From: Scilla litardierei
Lineage: Eukaryota; Streptophyta; Magnoliopsida; Asparagales; Asparagaceae
Assembly (NCBI GenBank): GCA_030789695.1
Contig: CM061139.1
Location: 682,001 to 746,000, forward strand
Length of the DNA: 64,000 nucleotides
Direction: 5' to 3'
Position 1 is the first letter of the stretch, and each line of letters starts with the position of its first letter. The position numbers and the translations under genes were made by a program. This document shows positions 1-9,653 of the stretch, piece by piece. The notes under the pieces were generated by a model that saw nothing but the letters and a program-made list of their open reading frames with translations, made no database searches and had not been told where the DNA came from.

Positions 1-778
1 AGCTTCGACAGGCTCTGGCGTTTGGTCGTCGTTGAGGGTGAACGTCGCTTGGACGTCGTTGATGGCACGGAAGTCGATGAAGATCGTGGACCTCGCTTTG
101 TTGCTCGATGATGCTAAGTTGCCTCTCGATGATGGCTTGGAGAGTTGAGACTTTGAAGTATGTAGCAGTAGCCCTTGGATGATGACGAAGGCTCCTTGTA
201 GGAGATGGTGCTTTGCTTAAATGTGCCTGCAAAGGAGAACGTTACATGAAGAACCAAAGTTGCGGCAGGGAATCTCTATGGAGCTTGGGATTTTAATATG
301 GCCGATTTCTCCGTTTTTGGCTTTCTTTCAATTATTGGCTTCTTAGGAATTCTTGGTGTATGCCGCACATTTTTCAATGCTTCTTGATGATGGGTTTTTA
401 TACTAGTAGAACTAGGGTTTTGATACAAGTAGTTGGGATTTTGGATGATTTGATTAGAAGATTGAATAGCTAATGGGTATGATCAACTATTTGAAAATAT
501 AGCTAAAAGATATGATCAAATCCATTTTGTATCCAAATTTGGTTCCATCTCTTTGTCTCTTTGGACCAAGTCCACCTTCTTATCTCAAATTGGACTAAGT
601 CCACTTTGCTTAGTCCAAAGCTCCCTCACACACACCCAAATAGCTATACGAATAGCAATTTCTCAAATAGCGAAGGATGTATCGTTGCGCCAATCCTGAA
701 ACACACTAAGCACACACGTCAGATATAACGACACGTTTGTCATCATCAAACCAAGATCCTAGATCGTTGCTCCCAACA
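1..778 (-). repeat. Ty1/copia LTR fragment, truncated by window edge
   Basis: The right end, a stretch around AGATCGTTGC followed by TCCCAACA, resembles the right end of the LTRs at 36480-38129 and 41439-43059. It shares the order: tracts containing 'cttagtcca', a 'tagcaattt/cc' stretch, 'cctgaaaacactta'-like sequence, 'gcacacac', then 'tcatcatcaaac'. Those LTRs belong to a minus-strand copia element, so this piece is probably oriented the same way. No polypurine tract follows it. The sequence passes at 779 directly into the gypsy-type gag-like gene, so this may be a solo or truncated LTR. The left end and any target duplication lie outside the window. Confidence 0.5.
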
Positions 779-801
779 TTTCCTCTGCACCTGCCGCTAC
801 T

Positions 802-2604
802 ATGGCTTCGGCTTCCATTAAGGAGAGAGGAGTCAATATGCCCGATGCGATTGAGAATCACATCTCTCAGGTGAGTGCTAATAAGATACCTGAGTATCAA
901 GCGAAGTATGTCCGGTGTGATTTTCAGATCCACAGACCAGAGAGGGACGAGAGGGTCCATTGTCTCGGTGATCGTGAAGTTGGGGTTTACGTAAAAGCTT
1001 TCCAACATGGGCTCTGCTTCCCGATGCACCCCATTTGATGTATTGGCTGAAGACAATGAATCTCTCCCTCTGCCAATTGATGCCAAATGTGATTGGGATT
1101 GTGGTCAGTTTCATCGCCTTGTGCGTGTTGAGGGGAGTAGAACCAACCATGGATTTGTTCAATTATTTCTTCTCGGTTCCCCATCTCAAAGTACCCGATT
1201 GGTACGTGATCAACGCCCGTAGATATAGGAGGCTTCTCGTTGATCTTCCCAGCTCAAATCCGAATTGGAAAGACGAATTCGTATTCGTTGTGTTCCAAGG
1301 TGAAGCGAGCTTCTGTACACGATGGTGTACACTGGATTTAGGGGCAGCTGAAGAGAAACCTCTGAGCGATGAGATGATGAAAGTCACCAAATCGCTGTCA
1401 GGGTTGTCAGCGGTGAGCCGAGAAGCAGAATGGTTGTGGTCTGACTCTGTAATAAGAAGCACTGTATGGATAAAAGGTCGATTCGATCCTGTTCTTCATG
1501 GTCTTTGCCCTTATTTTGCTGATACTCTTCTTTCTCGTTATAGGCATGGTTGCTTTAGAGTACCAGATTGATCCTAAGTTGAGAGAAGCTGTAAAGGCTT
1601 CCATCCGTGAGGCGAACCAGCATGTGTCTTCTCCTTAGGTGCCTCCATTGGAAGGAGGGGCAACAGGGACCCCCGCGGCCTTGCCACTGTTTTTCCACGA
1701 GGCAACTCTGCCGGAATGTCTCCATCTAAAGGAGAAGAAGAACCTGCTGGAGTTGGAGCAGCCACCACTGGTGAGGTGAAGAGGCGAAGGTTTCAACTTT
1801 CTCCATTAGACTCCCATTTTGCACGAAGACTTCTGGCCTAGGGGAGGTTTGTTACCTCCTTTATCCTTATCAGAGGACATCCGTGAGGAGTTTAGGGCCA
1901 TGCTGATGGAGAGTAGGTCTCCTGAGGCCGCTTTCGATGGTCTGAAGGAGGAGCTCTTTTTGTCGGAGTTCCCAAGTATGAAGGTGGAGTCGGCCCTCCT
2001 GGATTGTGGTACAGCCTCCAGAGTTGCCGAAAATACGACCCTTCCTTAGGACATGGCCGTTTTTGGAGAGGGTCGACTTTGAGAGGTTGACGTCTCTTGC
2101 CGTTCATGCGAACGTTCAGGTAATATCCGAGCTTGCCATTGTTGTTCAAATGGGGTTTATCTGACTTTGGAGAACCTTGGTTGTTTGCAGGCTCTTGTAG
2201 CCAATGCGGCAGTGCGTCGCCGAGTCGCGGTGGTGACTAATCAGGAGGTCGCCCTGACGAAGTTAAAGAAGTCTGTCGAGCGGTCCCAGGCGGAGCTTGT
2301 CCAGGTTCAGCTTCTTAGTAAGCTGATATATGATCGAATGAAGGGATTTGAGCTCGATCTGAGAGAGTGTCGTCAAAGGGAAACCGAGGAGAGGGCACTG
2401 GGGGAGCAAGCAGAGAAGACGCTGCTTGAGGAGAGGGCTAAGTGGGAAGCCCAGGAGAGAGAGCTTCAGGCTCAGATCCTTAGCGGCTCCCCAGAGATCA
2501 ATGCGAGGGAGATTACAGAGAGGGCCATCCAAGAGTATAAGAGCACATTCCCCAATTTTGACATGATATATACTCATAGGTATAAGCAGTGCCTTGAATA
2601 AGTT
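802..2604 (+). pseudogene. Decayed gypsy-type gag-like gene ('putative gypsy type transposon' domain plus coiled coil)
   Basis: Reading starts at an ATG with MASASIKERG and continues to a segment (YVKAFQHGLCFPMHP) that looks like the plant domain named putative gypsy type transposon (Pfam PF04195, from memory). The match continues in another frame from about 1035: MYWLKTMNLS, then LRGVEPTMDLFNYFFSVPH, then LVDLPSSNPNWKDEFVFV. A frameshift therefore lies near 1030. After 1571 the frame breaks again. A charged segment rich in E, K, R and Q (2194-2598, for example SVERSQAELVQVQ) looks like a coiled coil, as in other proteins of this class. This is known as the gag-like gene of non-autonomous or Tat-lineage gypsy elements. 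It has at least three frame breaks and cannot make one protein. No pol follows on this strand. Confidence 0.7.
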
Positions 2605-3092
2605 AAGAGTCGGTTTCCGGCCCTTGACCTAGCTGAGGTGGATGCCACCCCGTGATCTTCCCGTTCTCAGAGATGATGAGGATCAAGCCTATGAGGGTGT
2701 CACCGACCAGGAAGGAGCTACAGGAGCAGGCATAGGGATTGAAGTCGATCGAGAGCCTGTCACGTCGATCGAGGGAGATCAAAGACTTGGTGCTCCTGGG
2801 GAGGGACCTTAGAAAGGTCTATTTGTATCTTTTTGGTTCCTCCCACCTATGACTTTTTGTTTTTGAATGTAACGGTTACAGGGGTGGAATTTTGTAATTT
2901 AAAACAATGTTTTGAATAATCAAGTATTGTTTTAAAGAGCGAGCGTATGCGGTTACGTCGTGGTCTAGCCCCTTTCAACGAGTGAATTTGGTTATCAATA
3001 GTGATAAGGGTTGTCTCGTTGAATTATACCTTCGTAAATCCTCATATCAAGGTGTAATCCTCGACATAGAATAGATTACCATTTGGTATTTG
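2605..3092 (+). other. Probable 3' flank of the gypsy-type gene, non-coding
   Basis: This stretch links the decayed gag-like gene to the tandem array. The first 200 bases still have coding-like acidic codons in one frame, ending at a TAG near 2810. After that it is AT-rich, with 'tttttgtttttgaatgtaac' and runs of T and A. I see no other gene or RNA here. Confidence 0.4.
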
Positions 3093-5036
3093 GAGTCCAG
3101 GGTAGGTCATCCGGTGGCAAGGGGGTTGCCCTTCGACTTACGGATGACACCTTGATGGAGTCGTTCGGTAACGTGGGGCATGGCGCCTTCGTCTTACGTC
3201 CGACGACATAGGAGAGTCATTCAGTAGCGAGGGGGTGGCCCCTTCGTCTTACGGCTGACGCCTCAATGGAGTCGTTTGGTAGCGAGGGGCATGGCCCCTT
3301 CGTCTTACTCCGATGACATATGAAGATCATTCAGTAGCGAGGGGGTGTCCCCCTCGACTTACGGCTGGAGACGTAGGGAGGTCGTTCAGTAGCGAGGGGG
3401 TGGCCCCTTCGACTTACTGCTGACGATGCAGGAAGGTCATTCAGTAGTAAAGGGGGTGTCCCCTTCGACTTACGGCTAACAACATGATGAAGTCGTTCGG
3501 TAGCGAGGGGCATGGCCCCTTCGTCTTACGTCCGAAATCATATGAAGGTCGTTCAGTAGCAAGGGGGTGGCCCTTTCGTCTTACAGCTGACGCCTCGACG
3601 GAGTCATTCGGTAGCGAGGGGCATGGCCCCTTCGTCTTACGTCTGACGACATAGGAGAGTCATTCAGTAGCAAGGGTGTGGCCCCTTTGTCTTACGGCTG
3701 ATGCCTCGATGGAGTCGTTCGGTAACGAGGGGCATGGCCCCTTCGTCTTACGTCCGACGACATAGGAAGATTGTTTAGTAGTGAGGGGGTGGCCCCTTCG
3801 GCTTACGATTGATTCCTCGTTGAGGTCGTTCAGTAGCGAGGGACACAGCCCCTTCATCTTACGTCCGACGATATATGAAGGTCATTCAATAGCGAGAGGG
3901 TGGCACCTTCGGCTTACTGTTGACTGTTGACGATGCAGAGAGGTCGTTCAGTAGCAAGGAGGTGCCCCCTTCAACTTACAGCTGATGACGCACGAAGGTC
4001 ATTCAGTAGCGAGGGGGTGGCCCCTTTGACTTACGACTGACTACGCAGGAAGGTCGTTTAGTAGCCAGGGGGTGGCCCCTTCGACTTATGGCTAACGACG
4101 TGATGAAGTCGTTTGGTAGCGAGGGGTATGGCACATTCGTCTTAGGTCCGAAGACATATGAAGGTCATTCAGTAGCGAGGGGTTGGCCCCTTCAGCTTAC
4201 AGTTGACGTCTTATTAAGGGCGTTCGGAAGGGAGGGGCACGGTCCCTTCGTCTTACGTTCGAAGACATATGAAGATCGTTCAGTAGCGAGGGGGTGGCCC
4301 CTTCATCTTACGACTAACGATGTAGGGAGGCCGTTCAGTAGCGAGGGGGTGACCCCTTCGACTTACGACAGACGATGTAGGAAGGTCATTCAGCAGCGAG
4401 GGGTTGGCCCCTTCAACTTATGGATGATGACGCGATGAAATCATTCCGTAGCAAGGGGCATGGCCCCTTCGTCTTACATCTGACGACATATGAAGGTCGT
4501 TCAGTAGCGAGGGGGTGGCCCCTTCATCTTACGACTGACGCCTCGATAGAGTCATTCGGTAGCGAGGGGCATGGCCCCTTCGTCTTACGTCAGACGACAT
4601 AGGAGAGTCGTTCAATAGCGAGGGGATGGCCCTTTCATCTTACGACTGACGCCTCGATGGAGTCCTTCGGTAGCGAGGGGCATGCCCCTTCCTCTTACAT
4701 CCGACGGCATAGGAAGATCGTTCAGTAGCGAGGGTGGCTCCGTCAGCTTATGGCTGACGCCGTGTTGAGGTCGTTCGATAGCGTGGGGGCATGGCCCCTT
4801 CGTTTTACGGCCGACGATATATGAAGGTCATTCAGTAGCGAGGGGTTGGCTCCTTCAGCTTATAATTTACGACACAGGGAGGTCGTTCAGTATTGAGGGG
4901 GTGGCCCCTTCGACTTACGGCTAAGGAAGGTCGTTCAGTAGCGAGGGGTGGCCCCTTCGACCTACGGCTGACGACGCGATGAAATCGTTTGGTAGAGAGG
5001 GGCATGGCCCCTTCGTTTTACCTTCGACGACATATG
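3093..5036 (+). repeat. Tandem array of about 55-bp repeats, left part
   Basis: The unit is built around GGTCGTTCAGTAGCGAGGGG, then GTGGCCCCTTCGACTTACGG and CTGACGACG. Two neighbouring units start at 3997 and 4052, giving a 55-bp period and roughly 35 copies here. Two variants are interspersed: one with GGGGTGGCCCC and 'gacttacggctgac', the other with GGGGCATGGCCCC and 'gtcttacgtccgac'. Each unit has a short inverted repeat (GGGGC...GCCCC) that could form a hairpin. Open frames across it are by-products of the repeat, not genes. The array follows a gypsy-type gag-like gene, which fits the known habit of Tat-lineage elements to carry tandem repeats near the 3' end. It is broken at 5036 by the outer Sirevirus and resumes at 30299. 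Confidence 0.9.
5032..5036 (+). other. Target-site duplication ATATG, left copy
   Basis: ATATG lies just before the LTR start TGTTGAG and again just after the LTR end GGGCATTACA (30294-30298). Joining the flanks gives 'gacatatgaaggtcgttcag', a normal junction inside the tandem array. This proves a single insertion into the array. Confidence 0.93.
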
Positions 5037-5446
5037 TGTTGAGTATTGATTCCCCGGATTTGGTTTTGATGATGAACAAACATAAATATTGTGAACTAAC
5101 ACTTTGTGAGCGCAGTTATGGAGATCGTCGCCAAACTTCTATGAACATCAAAAGCGACGTCTCGAGACTTCTCAAAGCACGTGATCGTATGCCTAAAGCT
5201 TCGTTGAAGCTCAAGGACCATTATTGAAGTCAAGAGATTCGGATCGAAGCGATTGAAGACAGTTCGTCAAGTTTTATTTATAGTCTTCTAGCTTCGTTTC
5301 GTAGAATGTTAAGCCTTGAGTAGGTCTTACGTTTTAATCTTCATATCGCTCATATCTTAGAGCTAGGATCTTAGTAGAAGTCCATACAAACTTTCCCGAA
5401 GCTTCGCGCTTCGATTCACGGCTTCTTGTGCATGTTAGTTGGTTCA

Positions 5447-5975
5447 AGAAGAAGAACCAACCGACTAGATGGCAATCTAGTCGGTCGGCAAAGCTTCTTG
5501 AACCGACTAGAATGCCTTGTTCAATTTCAGCTCTGTTACTGTTTACAGTTAGTCGGTCAAAGAAGGTTCACCGACCGACTAGTTGTGAAACTAGTCGGTT
5601 AAGAATCCTTCTTGGACCGACTAGTTGAACTTCCATTTTTGAGCCTGAGCTACTGTTTATCATTAGTCGGTCAAAGTACATTTGTTGACCGACTAGTTGA
5701 TAAACTAGTCGGTCAGCATTTGCTCTTAGACCGACTAATTCAACTTGTATTCAGACTATTCGATTTTTTCTGTTAGTCGGTCAAAGTTCACTTACCAACC
5801 GACTAGTTGTGAAACTAGTCGATTGTCAAGTCTTCTTGGACCGACTAGTTCTTTAAGTCTGAACTTCATCTATTCACTGTTCACCTCTTAGTCGGTTCAT
5901 GTTGTTTTACCGACTGACTAGTTGATGAACTAGTCGGTCAGTGATCCTTCTTTGACCGATTAGTCTGCTTCAGAA
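5447..5975 (+). promoter_or_regulatory. Array of CGG/CCG repeated-motif boxes in the 5' LTR
   Basis: Roughly twenty copies of TAGTCGGTC and its complement GACCGACTA occur in 530 bp. They are arranged mostly as pairs facing each other, with about 12-20 bases between (for example an ACTAGTTGTGAAACTAGT palindrome at the centre). This matches the high-copy symmetric motif with a CGG-CCG core described for Sirevirus LTRs, just upstream of the promoter. Function is unknown; a binding site for a protein dimer or a methylation platform are possibilities. Confidence 0.85.
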
Positions 5976-6026
5976 TAGAGCCGTTGGAGCATTAAATGCC
6001 ACGATTTTTGCTCTCTCTTTCCTCTA

Positions 6027-6037
6027 TCCTATATATA
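6027..6037 (+). promoter_or_regulatory. Likely TATA box of outer 5' LTR
   Basis: CCTATATATAC lies about 50 bp after the last CGG/CCG box, where the conserved promoter of Sireviruses is expected. The same sequence is in the 3' LTR near 29568. The transcription start is not determined. Confidence 0.6.
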
Positions 6038-6760
6038 CTTGGAGTACTACATTCATAGCATTCAAGGCTGATATTAATTGATATTTAGAGATCAAAGAGA
6101 AAGCATTTAATCTCATTCAAAGCTCATTCATTTTCATTCTTGAATCTCTCCCTCACTCTTATTTCAAAAGAGAGATTCATTGATTGTGAGCCTTCCAAGC
6201 CAAGAGCTTGATTCTAGGTCACCAACATCCACCTAGGACTCCATTGCTGGTCATCTACTTGGAGCTAGGGTTTGGTGCCTTCATCTTTCCCAAAATCCGT
6301 CTTTGCCCTAATTCGTAAGTATACTCAAGGCATAGGATTTTGTCGGTAAGAATTTCTATTTCAATTTACTTTGAATATTGCAAGTTGTACTCTCGGTTGT
6401 GAGAGTTTGTTTGTGATCCCGGGTTGTGGGAGTCACAATTTCATTTGTGTATGATTTGATCTTGTAGAGGTTTCTACAAGTATTTCATAGTGCAAATTTG
6501 AGTTAGGGTTTCTAACTCAAGTATCCGGAGGGGGTCCGGGTGGTTGGGACGTAGGATCACCGGGAACAAGTCGGGGAGACTTGGGTGGATCCGAACCCGT
6601 TAATATCGTCTGTTTGCGATTGTTCATTTGTTGTCTATATTTACATTTCCGCATTGTTGGTTGAGTTTGCAAGATAATTAGGAATTATCTTCTTAATTAT
6701 TTTAAAGTACTATTCACCCACCTCTAGTACTTGTGCAGTAGCTACGTAGGGCATTACATT

Positions 6761-6772
6761 TGGTATCAGAGC
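6761..6772 (+). other. Primer binding site (initiator-Met tRNA)
   Basis: TGGTATCAGAGC, two bases after the LTR end, is the standard plant copia PBS, complementary to the 3' end of initiator methionine tRNA. It primes minus-strand cDNA synthesis. Confidence 0.95.
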
Positions 6773-6785
6773 CAAGTCTATAGTT

Positions 6786-6918
6786 ATGTCTGCCAACGAC
6801 AACAAGACCGTTCGTCCACCTTCAGATTACAGCACCTTCAGGAACCGTGAAGGAGCTTCTTCGGTAATGGAAGGACACTCCTCGACGAGGCCTCCCTTCT
6901 TCAACGGTACCAACTATG
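6786..6918 (+). pseudogene. gag: Outer gag, first 44 codons, cut by the inner element
   Basis: The ATG at 6786 opens MSANDNKTVRPPSDYSTF, close to the start of the inner gag. The frame runs to codon 45, where the inner element is inserted between NGTNY and GYWKCR. The rest of the gene is at 20003-22110 and the frame is preserved across the insertion once one CTATG copy is removed. Gag forms the virus-like particle in which reverse transcription takes place. Confidence 0.9.
6914..6918 (+). other. Target-site duplication CTATG, left copy
   Basis: CTATG lies before the inner element (LTR start TGTAATGCCC at 6919) and again after it (19998-20002). Removing one copy with the element restores the outer gag reading frame at Asn-Tyr-Gly-Tyr-Trp. 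Confidence 0.95.
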
Positions 6919-8670
6919 TGTAATGCCCTACCAGCTACTGCACAAGTACTAGATGGGGGGTGAATAGTACTTTAAAATAATAAGGAGTATAATTCCAAAT
7001 TAAATTGCAAACAACTACCAAATCAATTTGCGGAAGCTTAAATTGAATGACAACACAAAATTAACAATGCTAACAAACGAAGTTAATGGGTTCGGATCCA
7101 CCCAAGTCTCCCCGACTTGTTCCCGGTGATCCTACGTCCCAACCACCCGGATCCCCTCCGGATACTTGAGTTAGAAACCCTAACTCAAGATTTCCACTAT
7201 GAATATCTTGTGAAAAACCTTCACAAGATCAAATCATACATCCAATAGCAAACGTGAATCCCACAACCCGGGATCACAACCTTCTCTCACAACCGAGAGA
7301 ATCACAAAGCAATATTAAAGAGTTTAATATGAAATAAACAATCTTACCACAAAATACTATACCTTGAGTTTTTCTTACCCAAATGGTGAAATGAAGGATT
7401 TGAGGAAGATGAAGTCACCAAGACCTAGCACCAAGGAAATGACCAGCAATCGGTGCCTAGGAAAGATTTGGAGACTTGGATCAAGCAATAGCTTGAAGAG
7501 CTCACCAAGAACAACCTTCTCTCTAGATGGATTCTAGATCTAGGAATGAGAGAGAATGGGTTTCTTGTGAGGAAGAGAGCTTTTGATTTGAGTGAGAATG
7601 GCTATCTCTTTAGAACTCAATGAATCTCTGAATGGAAGCTCTAACCTAGATAGAAATGACCTAGGTTCGTATTTATAGGGTCCCATAAAAACAAGTTAGG
7701 TCATTCACCAACGGATAGAAATCTGTGAGAATTAGTCGGTCAAAGAACAGTCACTGACCGACCAGTTCATCAACTAGTCGGTCATCCAAACAGCATGGAC
7801 CGACTAAGTGAAGATCTGAGAAGAGATAGAATTTCAGACCTAGAAATCTAGTCGGTCCAAGAAGACTGTCTGACCGACTAGTTTCACAACTAGTCGGTCA
7901 GCCAATGAACGTAGACCGACTAAGAGCAAAAAGAATTAGTCTGAGTACAAAGTGACTTAGTCGGTCCAAGAACAAAAGTTGACCGACTAAATTGTCAACT
8001 AGCCGGTCACCAAACGTTCTTAGACCGACTAACGATAAACAGTAGCTTAGGAGAATTTTAGCATGAACAGTAAGTCACAACTAGTCGGTCAAAGAAGCAT
8101 CACTGACCGACTAGTTCACAAACTAGTCGGTCGGTGAGTCAACGTAGACCGACTAACTGTAAACAGTAAAGTCCAAGAAAATTAAGGAATCAAACTAGTC
8201 GGTCCAAGAACAGTTGCCGACCGACTAGATCACCATCTAGTCGGTCAGTACTTGTACTTGTACCAACTAACATGCACATACAAATCCGAATCGAAGCGTG
8301 ACGCTTCGAGGAAGTTAGAATGAACTTGTGCAAGGATCCTAGAGCTACGAAATGAGCGTAATGAAGATAGAAACGTAAGATATACTCAAGGCTTAACATT
8401 CTATATATCGAAGCTAAAAGACTATAAATAAAACCTTAATAAACGGTCTTCGAGAGCTTCGATTGAATCTTCATAACTTCCAAAACGGCGCAAGAGCTTC
8501 AACGAAGCTTTAGGCATGAATACGAGCTTTGGGAAGTGTTGAGATGTCGCTTTGAATGTTCTCGTGAATTTGGCGACGATCTCCAAAACTGCGCTCACAA
8601 ATTGTTAGTTCATGGATTATTTATGTTTGCTCATCATCAAAACCAAATCCGGGGAGTCCAATATTCAACA
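6919..8670 (-). repeat. 3' LTR of inner Sirevirus
   Basis: It is 1752 bp, from TGTAATGCCC to ATATTCAACA on the + strand. On the - strand it begins TGTTGAATATTGGACTCCCC, similar to the outer LTR. It carries about twenty TAGTCGGTC/GACCGACTA boxes at 7733-8246 and a TATA box (CTATAAATA on the - strand) at 7670-7678. Differences from the other inner LTR include 'aaccaccc' for 'aacaaccc' near 7143 and 'agccggtc' for 'agtcggtc' near 8000. Confidence 0.95.
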
Positions 8671-8684
8671 TTCTCCCCCTTTTT
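8671..8684 (-). other. Polypurine tract of inner Sirevirus
   Basis: On the - strand this reads AAAAAGGGGGAGAA directly before the 3' LTR, the primer for plus-strand DNA. Sequences on both sides, 'ttggtgatgacaaacc' and 'catcatcaaaaccaaatcc', form the inverted repeat around the last PPT that is described for Sireviruses. Confidence 0.9.
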
Positions 8685-9653
8685 GGTGATGACAAACCAA
8701 CATAAATAATAATCAAAAATAATGATTCAAATGTAAAATACTTACTCCCCCTGCATTGATGACACGTTAATTCCAAAATGAATATATATGAATTGCATCA
8801 AGCAGACGAGTAAGATAAATAAAGAGAATCGATTTTTGAAATATCGGATTTTGAAAATCCTTATATGTATCTTAACTCCCCCTGAATCTAACATATCAAA
8901 CTAGATTCTTGGAAATTGAGTTAAATTTTCATTTGCGCTATTTATTATCATTATCTCTCCCCCTTTGGCATTATCCCAAAAATGGGGGGCATACAACGAC
9001 AACAACTAGGAAATGGAAAATCCAACATCGGGAGTCGTAGACAATGACGATGGACCAAATTGACACCAAGGGAAAAATGTGGAAATCAAATCAAGGTGTG
9101 CCAAAATGTCCATTATCAGAAAAAAAATCAAAATGCATCAAAAATACCAAATAATTATTCATTTCTTGAATAATGAAACATACTCTTCAATATTCAATAT
9201 TCTTGGTTAAATTTGTGCATGGAAAACAATTCTATACAATTCTAGAATTTAAATATATTTAACCAAGTTTTCATGCGTCGAACGACGTATTCACACATTA
9301 TATGCATTGAACGAATATTAAATATGCACGACGAATTAGGATAAAGAGAACGACGATGTATATATTTAAATGATAACATCATGAGTACCTCCAACGAGAT
9401 ATACCAACGAGTACATCAAAATACAAACGACCATGGATATAAACAACAAAAGATACAACATCATCGTCAACATCAAAATACAACAAAATAACCATCAGCA
9501 ACGTCATCCAAAGTGTATCAAAACAACCAACACCGAAACCCTGAAAGCTCAAAAATACATCAAAAACAACTCTCAAACCCCATCCAAACCCAAAAAACTC
9601 TCACTAAAAAATATATCATCCGAAGTGTAGTGGAGAGTCCTCGAAACAGACAA
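8685..9653 (-). other. 3' non-coding region of inner Sirevirus with extra polypurine tracts
   Basis: There is no gene in this AT-rich kilobase. Three more copies of the CTCCCCCT complement of the PPT core occur at 8745-8752, 8876-8883 and 8957-8964. This multiplication of the PPT before the 3' LTR is a Sirevirus trait. The outer element has matching copies at 28276, 28361 and 28490. Confidence 0.75.

Larger units (their letters stand above)
5037..6758 (+). repeat. 5' LTR of outer Sirevirus
   Basis: It runs from TGTTGAGTATTGATTCCCCG to GTAGGGCATTACA, 1722 bp, the same length as the 3' LTR at 28572-30293. It contains a block of TAGTCGGTC/GACCGACTA boxes (5447-5975), a TATA box shortly after, and later a 'ctagggtttgg' segment. 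It ends directly before the PBS. Confidence 0.95.

Noticed and set aside
3331..4602. Several short open frames on both strands in the tandem array (for example one with repeated GHGPFVL).
   Set aside because: Amino-acid repeats mirror the 55-bp unit. No start context and no domain.
3093..5036. CRISPR-like array because of regular repeats.
   Set aside because: The units are contiguous tandem repeats with no unique spacers, in plant nuclear DNA.
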